Below are positions 9,202 to 18,341 of a DNA stretch of 44,399 bases, piece after piece. The first letter of the stretch is position 1. The number at the start of each line of letters is the position of its first letter. The DNA comes from Sphingomonas sp. (lineage in GTDB: Bacteria; Pseudomonadota; Alphaproteobacteria; Sphingomonadales; Sphingomonadaceae), in the NCBI RefSeq assembly GCF_013812825.1, contig NZ_JACCSU010000017.1, positions 1 through 44,399 of the forward strand, written 5' to 3'. The notes under the pieces are model-generated. The model was not told the DNA's origin. It searched no databases and worked only from the letters and a program-made list of their open reading frames with translations. Position numbers and translations under genes: made by a program.

Positions 9202-9818
9202 CAAGTCTCGCGCGAGCCGCCGCCGCGGCGGCCGTTACCGCTGTCGCCATCGTCATCGTCTTGCGCGAGGCCCGACTTGATCAGCCGAGCAATCGCGAAG
9301 CCGACGATGGCGGCTCCGGCCAGGGCGACTCCCGGGCTCTTGCGGACAAACTCGCGGGTGTCGTCGATCAGCTCGTCGGCATCCTTGCTGGCGATGCTGT
9401 TGGCGGTGTCCTCGAGAGCGCTGGCGGCGCGGCGAGCATACTCGCCGTACTCGGGCCCGAGCCGCTCATCGAGGCCGTCGGCGGTGTCGCCGACCAGCTT
9501 GCCGACGTTGGCGAGCGCCTCGGCGCCGCGCTCGAGGCCCTGGCCGACCAGACCGCGGGTCTTGTCCGCCGCCTGGCTCGACAGCTTGTCGCGGCCGGTG
9601 CGGATCTTGTCGACGATCGCGTCGCGAGTGCCCGCGGTGCGGCCGCCGGTGCCCCCCGACGCGCCACCCGACGCGCCTCCGGAGGTGCGCCCGGTCGACG
9701 GGCCGACATCGGCAACCAGCAAAACGTCGCCGTCCCCGCCGTCCGCCGAGGGCGGCGTCGAAGCTCCGGAGACGACCTTGTCCGTGCCTTCGGGAAGCTC
9801 GCTGTTGTTGTTCTGCAT
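9201..9818 (-). CDS. DUF883/ElaB-like tail-anchored hypothetical protein, first gene of stress operon
   Basis: A 205-residue protein with an acidic N-terminus, a Gly/Ser/Thr-rich linker with short repeats (SGGASGG), a long amphipathic helical stretch (residues about 65-150) and a C-terminal hydrophobic segment (PGVALAGAAIVGFAIARLI) before a short charged tail. That layout matches E. coli ElaB/YqjD-type proteins, which tether to the inner membrane and bind ribosomes in stationary phase; the match is architectural, not a confirmed homology. The ATG has an excellent GGAGGA site eight bases upstream. An EcfG-like promoter lies 23 bp upstream, making this the first gene of a five-gene overlapping operon. 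Confidence 0.75.
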   Translation of the reverse strand: MQNNNSELPEGTDKVVSGASTPPSADGGDGDVLLVADVGPSTGRTSGGASGGASGGTGGRTAGTRDAIVDKIRTGRDKLSSQAADKTRGLVGQGLERGAEALANVGKLVGDTADGLDERLGPEYGEYARRAASALEDTANSIASKDADELIDDTREFVRKSPGVALAGAAIVGFAIARLIKSGLAQDDDDGDSGNGRRGGGSRET

Positions 9819-9822
9819 CTGA

Positions 9823-11247
<1,425 letters not shown>

Positions 11248-11328
11248 CCCACAGCCGATCCACAGCTTTATCCACCAAACCACTCTTTTCGCTTGCCTTC
11301 ATGACGTCATCGTGATTCTCTGGAGCGG

Positions 11329-11640
11329 ATGGGGGCTGCACGAAGAACCAGGGGACTGATCCGTCGCGCGGCGATGCCCGCCCTGGCGCTGATCGTGGTC
11401 GGCAATTTCGCCGGCTATGCGGTCGCCGGCCCCAACGGCCTGCTTGCGTGGGGCGGCTATCACCGCGACCTCGATGAACGCAAAGCCGAGCTCGCCCGCC
11501 TCGAGGCCGAGCGCGCCCAGCTTCGCCACCGCTCCGCCCTGCTCGACCCCAAGAAGGCGGACCCCGACATGGCCGACGAGCTGGTCCGGCGCGACCTTGG
11601 CCTGGTCCGCCCCGATGAAGTGATCATCCCGCTCGACTAG
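11329..11640 (+). CDS. Septum formation initiator (FtsB/DivIC-like) protein
   Basis: A 103-residue bitopic protein: basic cytoplasmic N-terminus, one transmembrane segment (about residues 15-34, AMPALALIVVGNFAGYAVAG), a periplasmic coiled coil (ELARLEAERAQLRHRSALL) and the conserved tail DELVRRDLGLVRPDEVIIPL. FtsB-type proteins form the FtsQLB complex that activates septal peptidoglycan synthesis. The location between eno and pdhA is the normal one in this clade. ATG with a gagcgg site just upstream. Confidence 0.88.
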   Translation: MGAARRTRGLIRRAAMPALALIVVGNFAGYAVAGPNGLLAWGGYHRDLDERKAELARLEAERAQLRHRSALLDPKKADPDMADELVRRDLGLVRPDEVIIPLD

Positions 11641-11721
11641 CGGGCCCCGGGCGGTTGCCAGCTGGGCGCAGTTGCCAGTTGGGCTGCGGCTTTCCTATAG
11701 AGCCTGCCGCCTCCCAGCCCG

Positions 11722-12812
11722 ATGAAAGGCCACGCCTTGGCGCGCGCAGCAAAGCCGAAGACTCCAGACAAATCGCCGGCCGCGGGGAAACGTGTGAGTT
11801 CGCCCGAGACCAATCGGGAGCGCCCGCCCGAGCCCGAGCGCTACAAGGCGTCCAGGGACGAGCTGCTCGACCTCTACAAGCAGATGCTGCTGATCCGCCG
11901 CTTCGAGGAGCGCGCCGGCCAGCTCTACGGCCTCGGGCTGATCGGCGGCTTTTGCCACCTGTATATCGGCCAGGAGGCGATCGCCGTCGGCCTCCAGTCG
12001 GCGATGACGGTCGGCAAGGATAGCGTCATCACCGGCTACCGCGACCACGGCCACATGCTCGCCTACGGCATCGACCCCAAGGTGATCATGGCCGAGCTGA
12101 CCGGCCGCGCAGCCGGCATCTCCAAGGGCAAGGGCGGCTCGATGCACATGTTTTCGGTCGAGCACGGCTTTTACGGCGGCCACGGCATCGTCGGAGCCCA
12201 GGTGCCGCTCGGCACCGGCCTGGCGTTCAAGCACAGCTATGCCGAGGACGGCGGCGTCTGCCTGACCTATTTGGGCGACGGAGCGGCCAACCAGGGCCAG
12301 GTCTACGAAGCGTTCAACATGGCCAAGCTGTGGCGCCTGCCGGTGATCTACGCGATCGAGAACAACCAATATGCGATGGGCACCAGCGTCGCCCGGTCGC
12401 ATTCCGAGCCCGACCTCTACAAGCGCGGCGAAAGCTTCCGGATCCCGGGCATCCAGGTCGACGGCATGGACGTGCTGGCGGTTCGCGGCGCGGCGCAGGT
12501 CGCGCTCGACTGGGTGCGCGGCGGCAAGGGGCCGATCATCCTCGAGCTGAAGACCTACCGCTATCGCGGCCATTCGATGTCGGATCCGGCCAAATACCGG
12601 ACTCGCGAGGAAGTGCAGGAATTCCGCGAGCGCAACGACCCGATCGGCAATGCCGCCAGGGACCTGGCGGAGCTCGGAGTCGGCGAAGACGAGCTCAAGG
12701 CAATTGACAAGCAGATCAAGGACATCGTCGTCGAAGCTGCGAAATTTGCTGAAGACACGCCACTGCCCGATCCATCCGAGCTCCACACCGACGTCCTGGT
12801 CGGGAGCGATTG

Positions 12813-12813
<1 letters not shown>
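11722..12813 (+). CDS. pdhA: Pyruvate dehydrogenase E1 component, alpha subunit
   Basis: E1-alpha binds thiamine diphosphate and, with E1-beta, decarboxylates pyruvate in the pyruvate dehydrogenase complex. The protein (363 residues from the ATG) shows [11 protein letters not shown], the phosphorylation-loop region, and the TPP/magnesium motif [15 protein letters not shown]...IENN, plus [15 protein letters not shown] at 11737 (giving MARAAKPK) has a better-spaced GAAAGG site and may be the true start. Its stop overlaps the pdhB ATG by one base, so the subunits are translationally coupled. Confidence 0.96.
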
Positions 12814-14276
<1,463 letters not shown>

Positions 14277-14290
14277 GCCATCCGCTGAAA

Positions 14291-14349
14291 CCCGTTCGTC
14301 CCGAGCGTAGTCGAGGGACGTGTCTCGACTTCGCTCGACACGAACGGGG
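14291..14349. repeat. REP-like palindrome (copy 1)
   Basis: A large imperfect inverted repeat between pdhB and the squalene-synthase-like gene. The left arm begins CCCGTTCGTCCCGAGCG and the right arm, read on the other strand, begins CCCCGTTCGTGTCGAGCG; both continue with AGTCGAG. The RNA would form a stem of about 28 bp. Same family as the copies at 18262 and 19682. It may act as a transcription or mRNA-stability barrier. Confidence 0.8.
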
Positions 14350-14355
14350 TAGAGG

Positions 14356-15009
14356 TTGAACCAATTGACCGACCGAGATCTCGTACGGCTCTATTGGCCG
14401 CCTGCCTTGCGGCCCGCTTTCGACGCTCTGCTCGACGTGGATGACGCGATGGCCACAGTGGTCGCGCGGGCCACCGAGCCGACGCTTGCCGCAATCAAGC
14501 TGGCCTGGTGGCGCGAGCGGCTCGAGGAACTCGACCAAGGCGAGATTCCCGCCGAGCCGCGGCTTCGAGCCGTAGCAGCCGAGCTCCTGCCGCGGGGGGT
14601 TCGCGGCGCCGACCTTGCCGAGCTGACGGACGGCCGGGCGACCTTGCTCGATCAAGAGCCCGAAGTGGAACGCATCGCCGAGGGCGGTGCCCGGCTGTTT
14701 TCGATCGGCGCACAGCTGCTCGATGCGACCGACCCGCTGATCGACCCGGCCGGGCGGCTCTACGGCTGTGCGAATGCCGCCAGGCGGGGCCTGATCACCG
14801 AGCACTGGCCGACGGACGAGCTGAACCGACTGTCGACGCACCGCGTCCCGAAGCGGCTGAGGCCGCTGACCGCGCTTGCGGCGCTGGCCGCACGCGACTT
14901 GAAGCAGCCGCCGCCGCTCGAACCCGAAGCAACGCCGGGCCGGTCGTGGGCGCTGATCCGACACCGGATTAGCGGGCGGATCGTGGGTGGTGTCTCAGTT
15001 TCAAATTAG
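14356..15009 (+). CDS. Short squalene/phytoene synthase-like protein, 3' end altered by an insertion element
   Basis: A 217-residue protein with the prenyl-synthase-like helical signature (ALLDVDDAMATVVARATEPTLAAIKLAWWRERLEEL...) of the short squalene/phytoene synthase (NDUFAF6-like) proteins common in alphaproteobacteria; enzymatic activity is doubtful because it is short and lacks clear paired Asp-rich motifs. No ATG is available: TTG 14356 or, with a better GAGG spacing, TTG 14365. The IS element at 14986 entered after ...SGRIV, so the last seven residues (GGVSVSN) are read from the element; joining the flanks predicts the original end ...SGRIVT-stop. Loss of function is therefore unlikely. 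Confidence 0.75.
   Translation: MNQLTDRDLVRLYWPPALRPAFDALLDVDDAMATVVARATEPTLAAIKLAWWRERLEELDQGEIPAEPRLRAVAAELLPRGVRGADLAELTDGRATLLDQEPEVERIAEGGARLFSIGAQLLDATDPLIDPAGRLYGCANAARRGLITEHWPTDELNRLSTHRVPKRLRPLTALAALAARDLKQPPPLEPEATPGRSWALIRHRISGRIVGGVSVSN
14978..14985. repeat. Target site duplication, left copy (GGATCGTG)
   Basis: The eight bases immediately before the left terminal repeat are repeated exactly at 17731-17738 immediately after the right one. IS1-family elements make 8-10 bp duplications, so this dates the insertion as an unrearranged transposition event. Confidence 0.9.
14986..15001 (+). repeat. Left terminal inverted repeat of the IS element
   Basis: GGTGGTGTCTCAGTTT, identical over 16 bases to the reverse complement of 17715-17730. 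Similarity continues weakly for a few further bases. Confidence 0.92.
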
Positions 15010-15040
15010 CTGACCCTTTCGCCCTTCGGCTTGTCGGCCC

Positions 15041-15057
15041 ATATGCTTAGCGGTAAG
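15041..15057 (+). repeat. Internal direct repeat, copy A, before the passenger cassette
   Basis: ATATGCTTAGCGGTAAG here matches ATATGCTTGACGGTAAG at 16602-16618 at 15 of 17 positions, and both are followed shortly by AGCTCA and then a start codon. The pair brackets the passenger cassette, as if the cassette had been inserted into a duplicated IS leader. Confidence 0.55.
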
Positions 15058-15067
15058 GAGCTCAACA

Positions 15068-15289
15068 ATGCCAAAGGGACCACAAGGTCAGAAGCGACCG
15101 GCTGATGCCGTCTCTCGCGCCGTGATGGTGGCGAGAATAGCTACCCGCGAAATCGAAGAAACCATCGAGATCAAATCTGCTGCAGCCGAGCTCGGACGGC
15201 GTGGCGGAAAAGCCAGGGCGGCTAAAATAAGCGCCGAGCGACGGGCAGAAATAGCCCGAAACGCGGCGAAGCGCCGCTGGGGCGGTTGA
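15068..15289 (+). CDS. Small basic KGG-like protein (passenger gene 1)
   Basis: A 73-residue basic protein. The N-terminal half (MPKGPQGQKRPADAVSRAV...) is of a kind often seen in short alphaproteobacterial hypothetical proteins. The C-terminal half (GRRGGKARAAKISAERR, then AEIARNAAKRRWGG) is the widespread GGKARA...RRxEIAxxAA motif, probably nucleic-acid-binding but not proven. A strong site (TAAGGAG) precedes the ATG. Its stop overlaps the next gene's TTG start (TTGA). It lies inside the IS element and heads the passenger operon. Confidence 0.75.
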   Translation: MPKGPQGQKRPADAVSRAVMVARIATREIEETIEIKSAAAELGRRGGKARAAKISAERRAEIARNAAKRRWGG

Positions 15290-15789
15290 CTTTTAAGTCA
15301 ATCGAAACAATTTTAGCCGAGGCTGAGGTCTCCGGCGCTCTAAAACGATTCGAGCCGGCCTTTGACGAGGACGAATGCGAAAAACGACGACTCTACCTGT
15401 CCAAGGACACGCGCAACCGGATCTACAACCATCCGGCGCACCAACGCGACTATTTTGCGAACGTCCGCGCGGTCCTAAAAGAGTACGTCATCGGAGAGGA
15501 GATCGAGGACGACGAGCAGTTCTTCAAACGACTGACGCCTAGGAGGAATCCTCATCTCACCGACATATGGGAAATCAAAATTACCTTCGCTCCAAAGGCG
15601 CGCATCTTCGGCGCGTTTGCCGGCCAGGATTGCTTTGTCGCGATCACAAGCCGGCTGCGCGACAAGTGTCCGTTCGAGGACGCCATGGAGAAGGTGCACT
15701 ATACCTGGAACCGACTGTTCCCGGGCCATCCGCGTTTCCGCTGTTGGCCGCTGGATCAATGCATCACCGACTGCGGAGGCTACACATGA
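15286..15789 (+). CDS. Possible RelE/HigB-like toxin (passenger gene 2)
   Basis: A 167-residue protein starting at TTG in the TTGA overlap with the previous stop. The N-terminal third is acidic and helical; the centre (DIWEIKITFAPKARIFGAFA, then GQDCFVAITSR) has the beta-strand pattern of RelE/ParE/HigB-type ribosome-dependent toxins, and it sits directly upstream of an XRE-family gene with a 4-bp overlap, the toxin-first order of higBA-type modules. No catalytic residues can be assigned with confidence, and it is longer than a normal RelE (about 90-110 residues). Function is inferred mainly from context. Confidence 0.5.
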   Translation: MTFKSIETILAEAEVSGALKRFEPAFDEDECEKRRLYLSKDTRNRIYNHPAHQRDYFANVRAVLKEYVIGEEIEDDEQFFKRLTPRRNPHLTDIWEIKITFAPKARIFGAFAGQDCFVAITSRLRDKCPFEDAMEKVHYTWNRLFPGHPRFRCWPLDQCITDCGGYT

Positions 15790-16202
15790 GTGATCAGGTG
15801 AATTTCTCGCCCATAAGCCAAGCGGACTTGGACGAGCATTGGTTTTCTCTGCGGCTCAAAACCTGGCGCGCGGTCAGAAAAGCCGTCAGCACGCTTAACG
15901 TAGAACAGAAACTGATCGCCGATCGCATCGATATGGACCCCGGCCAATTTAACCGGGTCCTCAGCGGAAAAAAAAGCAATGTCACGCTCCGAACGCTCCA
16001 TAACATTGCTCGAGCGGCCAATTACAGACTCCAAATCGCGCTGGTCCCGTTGGCCGACCTTCGAAAGCCGAACTATAGCTACGAAGCTCGGAAACGTGAG
16101 AACGCATCGATTTTTGAGCGTCTGACACGCGATGAGGTCAACGACACTCCTGATCCTTGGATTACTTCGCACAGCCGGCAGCCGGATGCGATTGGCGCGT
16201 GA
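15786..16202 (+). CDS. XRE-type helix-turn-helix protein, likely antitoxin/regulator (passenger gene 3)
   Basis: A 138-residue protein with a lambda-repressor-like HTH at about residues 36-72 (LNVEQKLIADRIDMDPGQFN, then RVLSGKKSNVTLRTLHNIARA). The C-terminal extension is hydrophilic. Its ATG overlaps the stop of the possible toxin gene and its stop overlaps the start of the next gene (GTGA). In a HigBA-like module this protein would neutralise the toxin and repress the operon; alternatively it is simply a regulator of the element. Confidence 0.72.
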   Translation: MSDQVNFSPISQADLDEHWFSLRLKTWRAVRKAVSTLNVEQKLIADRIDMDPGQFNRVLSGKKSNVTLRTLHNIARAANYRLQIALVPLADLRKPNYSYEARKRENASIFERLTRDEVNDTPDPWITSHSRQPDAIGA

Positions 16203-16597
16203 AAAAGTCTCCGATCAAGATCAACTATGTTGTTCTGTGTGATGACATCAGAACCGAGGAGGGTGGGAAAAACATTCTTATCGGAGTTTACAGTGAGACT
16301 GTTGTCATTCCAGCCAACACGCCGCGGTTCATTGGGCCGCTGGCATTCTACATAAGGGCCACGTTGCCTCACCGGAAGGCCGTTGCGGTATCCACTTGGA
16401 TTGAGGGACCCGCCGGTGAGAAAATGAATGAAACGGATTGGGGACTTATGGGCGTACTCGGCGACGTCGATACCAATGCCGGTCTCATCGTCTGGAAGCT
16501 TATGCCGTGGCGATCCGAGGGATTGGGAGCGTACAAGCTCCACATGATCCAAGGCGGCATAGACAGCGTCATCTACGAGTTTGATATTCGAAACTGA
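16199..16597 (+). CDS. DUF6941-like protein (passenger gene 4)
   Basis: A 132-residue protein beginning at GTG in a GTGA overlap ([20 protein letters not shown], then [18 protein letters not shown]). The CDDIR...GK..LIGVY motif is characteristic of the DUF6941 family of small beta-rich proteins of unknown function. No signal peptide or membrane segment. It is notably AT-rich compared with the chromosome. Its role with the toxin/antitoxin-like pair is unknown. Confidence 0.7.
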   Translation: MKKSPIKINYVVLCDDIRTEEGGKNILIGVYSETVVIPANTPRFIGPLAFYIRATLPHRKAVAVSTWIEGPAGEKMNETDWGLMGVLGDVDTNAGLIVWKLMPWRSEGLGAYKLHMIQGGIDSVIYEFDIRN

Positions 16598-16601
16598 GCG
16601 A

Positions 16602-16618
16602 ATATGCTTGACGGTAAG
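16602..16618 (+). repeat. Internal direct repeat, copy B, before the transposase
   Basis: ATATGCTTGACGGTAAG, 15/17 identical to 15041-15057. It sits just upstream of the transposase start at 16638 and may contain part of its promoter. Confidence 0.55.
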
Positions 16619-16637
16619 CAAGAAAGCTCATACTCAA

Positions 16638-17522
16638 ATGGGTATGAACAAGCTCCCACTCGCCAAGCGCACTCAAATCCTCGCTATGCTGTGCGAAGGA
16701 TCGTCCATGCGGTCGATCAGCCGCGTTGCGGACGTGTCGATCAACACCGTCTCGAAGCTGCTAGTCGAAGCGGGCACTGCTTGCCTCGCCATTCACGACG
16801 AAACCGTGCGCAACGTCAAAGCGAGCCGCGTCCAGTGCGATGAAATCTGGTCGTTCTGCTACGCCAAGGACAAGAACGTGAAGCTCGCCAAGGACGCACC
16901 GGAGGGCGCTGGCGACGTGTGGACCTGGACCGCCCTTGATGCCGATACCAAGCTGATCGTCTCCTATTTCGTTGGCGACCGTTCCAGCCAGTCGGCAATC
17001 ATCCTGATGGACGACCTGCGCGACCGCCTCGCCAATCGCGTCCAGCTCACCACTGACGGTCACCGGGCCTATTTCGAGGCCGTGGAAGGCGCGTTTGGAG
17101 CTGATGTGGACTTTGCACAGCTCGTGAAAATCTATGGCGAGCCGAAAGGCACGGCCAATGAGCGCCGCTACAGCCCCGGCGAATGCTGCGGCACTCGCAA
17201 GGTCCGCGTCGAAGGCAATCCCGACATTGACCACGTTTCAACCAGCTACGTTGAGCGCCAGAACCTAACCATGCGCATGTCGATGCGCCGTTTCACTCGG
17301 CTCACCAATGCCTTCTCAAAGAAGCTCGACAATCATCTTCACGCGCTGGCGCTCTACTTCGCGTTCTACAATTTCTGCCGCATCCACAAGACACTCAAAG
17401 TGTCCCCGGCAATGGCCGCTGGCATCACTGATCGGCTGTGGTCGCTTGAGGATATCGTGGCGAAGATTGACGAAATGGCCCCGGCGCCCGCAAAACGAGG
17501 CCCCTACAAAAAGCGGGGCTGA
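16638..17522 (+). CDS. IS1-family-like DDE transposase
   Basis: A 294-residue transposase with an N-terminal helix-turn-helix (residues about 14-45, [20 protein letters not shown], then SINTVSKLL) that should bind the terminal repeats, and a catalytic core with Asp68 in CDEIWSF, Asp140 in TTDGHRAY and Glu206 in [10 protein letters not shown]. This single-ORF form, without the frameshift of E. coli IS1, is found in IS1-family branches of alphaproteobacteria and archaea. Start is ATG 16638 or 16644. The C-terminus is basic (KRGPYKKRG). The reading frame is intact, so it may be active. IS1595-like is a less likely alternative. Confidence 0.85.
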   Translation: MGMNKLPLAKRTQILAMLCEGSSMRSISRVADVSINTVSKLLVEAGTACLAIHDETVRNVKASRVQCDEIWSFCYAKDKNVKLAKDAPEGAGDVWTWTALDADTKLIVSYFVGDRSSQSAIILMDDLRDRLANRVQLTTDGHRAYFEAVEGAFGADVDFAQLVKIYGEPKGTANERRYSPGECCGTRKVRVEGNPDIDHVSTSYVERQNLTMRMSMRRFTRLTNAFSKKLDNHLHALALYFAFYNFCRIHKTLKVSPAMAAGITDRLWSLEDIVAKIDEMAPAPAKRGPYKKRG

Positions 17523-17523
17523 A

Positions 17524-17721
17524 ATGGGCAAACGCTCTGGCGTTCTGGATCACGAATCCGACATTCTGAAGCTCTCGCTTGAAGAGCTGGACGCTGAGAT
17601 CGCGCGTTGCGAGATGCGGCTTAAGATTGCCCCAACAAGCTACCTTCGCAAATCTTTCGAAAAGCGCATCCACTGGCTTGGCCGCATTCGCACCCGTCAC
17701 CCGACGGTCAATTCAAACTGA
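17524..17721 (+). CDS. Small IS-associated protein downstream of the transposase
   Basis: A 65-residue, mostly helical charged protein (LDHESDILKLSLEELDAEIA, then RCEMRLKIAPTSYLRKSFEK) starting one base after the transposase stop codon; its own stop lies inside the right terminal repeat. Similar short ORFs seem to accompany related transposases, so it may be an accessory or regulatory factor, but no function is known. Confidence 0.65.
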   Translation: MGKRSGVLDHESDILKLSLEELDAEIARCEMRLKIAPTSYLRKSFEKRIHWLGRIRTRHPTVNSN

Positions 17722-17730
17722 GACACCACC
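17715..17730 (-). repeat. Right terminal inverted repeat of the IS element
   Basis: AAACTGAGACACCACC, the exact reverse complement of the left end at 14986-15001. Confidence 0.92.
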
Positions 17731-17738
17731 GGATCGTG
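17731..17738. repeat. Target site duplication, right copy (GGATCGTG)
   Basis: Exact copy of 14978-14985. Removing the element and one copy restores ATCGTGACTTAG, the predicted natural end (I-V-T-stop) of the interrupted gene. Confidence 0.9.
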
Positions 17739-17808
17739 ACTTAGATTGACATGAGTGCCGCCGAAGCGGACCATGTCCGCGCCGAATCTCCTCTCCAAGG
17801 AGATCCTC

Positions 17809-18249
17809 ATGGCGCGCTTTCTTGCCGGGGCCGCGGCCTGCTTCCTGTTCATCACCGGGGCTTTCCTCCTCTGGCAGGGCCGCGCCCAGGACTCTCCCGT
17901 GCTGCCCGAAGCGCCGCCCGCGGTTTCCGGTCAGCCGTCGATGGTCGTTGCGAGCGGGGTTCCGCAGGCGCCCGAGGCGACCCCCAAGAGCCGCGAGCAG
18001 AAGCGCTTTTCGCGCGCCGACAAGGACAAGAACGGTCGCATCGCCAGGGAGGAGCTGCTGACCCCGCGGCGCAAGGCCTATGCCAAGCTCGACACCAACG
18101 GCAACGGCCAGCTGTCGTTCGAGGAATGGGCGGTAAAGACGCTCGACAAGTTCGGCGGCGCCGACAAGGACCGCTCGGGCTGGCTGACGCCGGCCGAATA
18201 TGCAAGCACCGCCCCGCCGCCGCCGAAGAAGAAGCGCTGCGCCTGCTGA
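17809..18249 (+). CDS. EF-hand domain protein, secreted or membrane-anchored
   Basis: A 146-residue protein with an N-terminal signal/anchor segment (ARFLAGAAACFLFITGAFLL), a Pro/Ala-rich linker and three EF-hand-like calcium loops: DKDKNGRIAREE (71-82), DTNGNGQLSFEE (95-106) and DKDRSGWLTPAE (119-130). The tail is KKKRCAC. It probably binds calcium in the periplasm. Start chosen at ATG 17809 because of the AAGGAG site six bases upstream; a longer reading from 17755 would add a poor leader. The IS element ends only 79 bp upstream and may have separated the gene from an upstream promoter. Confidence 0.82.
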   Translation: MARFLAGAAACFLFITGAFLLWQGRAQDSPVLPEAPPAVSGQPSMVVASGVPQAPEATPKSREQKRFSRADKDKNGRIAREELLTPRRKAYAKLDTNGNGQLSFEEWAVKTLDKFGGADKDRSGWLTPAEYASTAPPPPKKKRCAC

Positions 18250-18261
18250 GCCGCACCCACA

Positions 18262-18341
18262 GCGTTCGCACTGAGCCCGTCGAAGGGCTGTCTTCTACTT
18301 GGCCGACAAGGGCAGGGCTTCGACAAGCTCAGCCCGAACGG
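18262..18341. repeat. REP-like palindrome (copy 2), overlapping the 3' end of trmFO
   Basis: Left arm GCGTTCGCACTGAGCCCGTC and, read on the opposite strand, right arm CCGTTCGGGCTGAGCTTGTC; both continue with GAAG. The arms are separated by about 22 bases. The right arm encodes the last residues of TrmFO ([10 protein letters not shown]). Confidence 0.75.

Larger units (their letters stand above)
14986..17730 (+). mobile_element. IS1-family-like insertion element carrying a four-gene passenger cassette (2,745 bp)
   Basis: The boundaries are defined by 16-bp perfect terminal inverted repeats GGTGGTGTCTCAGTTT and the 8-bp duplication GGATCGTG. Inside, in order: a short leader, four overlapping passenger genes (15068-16597), the transposase (16638-17522) and a small ORF (17524-17721) whose stop codon lies in the right repeat. 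Its base composition is more AT-rich than the chromosome: 16201-16260 has only 25 G+C of 60, while flanking genes are near 70%. A plain IS1-family element with this transposase needs only about 1.1-1.2 kb, so roughly 1.56 kb is cargo. Intact ends, exact duplication and open reading frames suggest a recent, potentially active copy. Confidence 0.9.

Noticed and set aside
15041-15067. Promoter TTGTCG-N17-TAAGGA for the passenger operon
   Set aside because: The supposed -10 coincides with the ribosome binding site and matches poorly.
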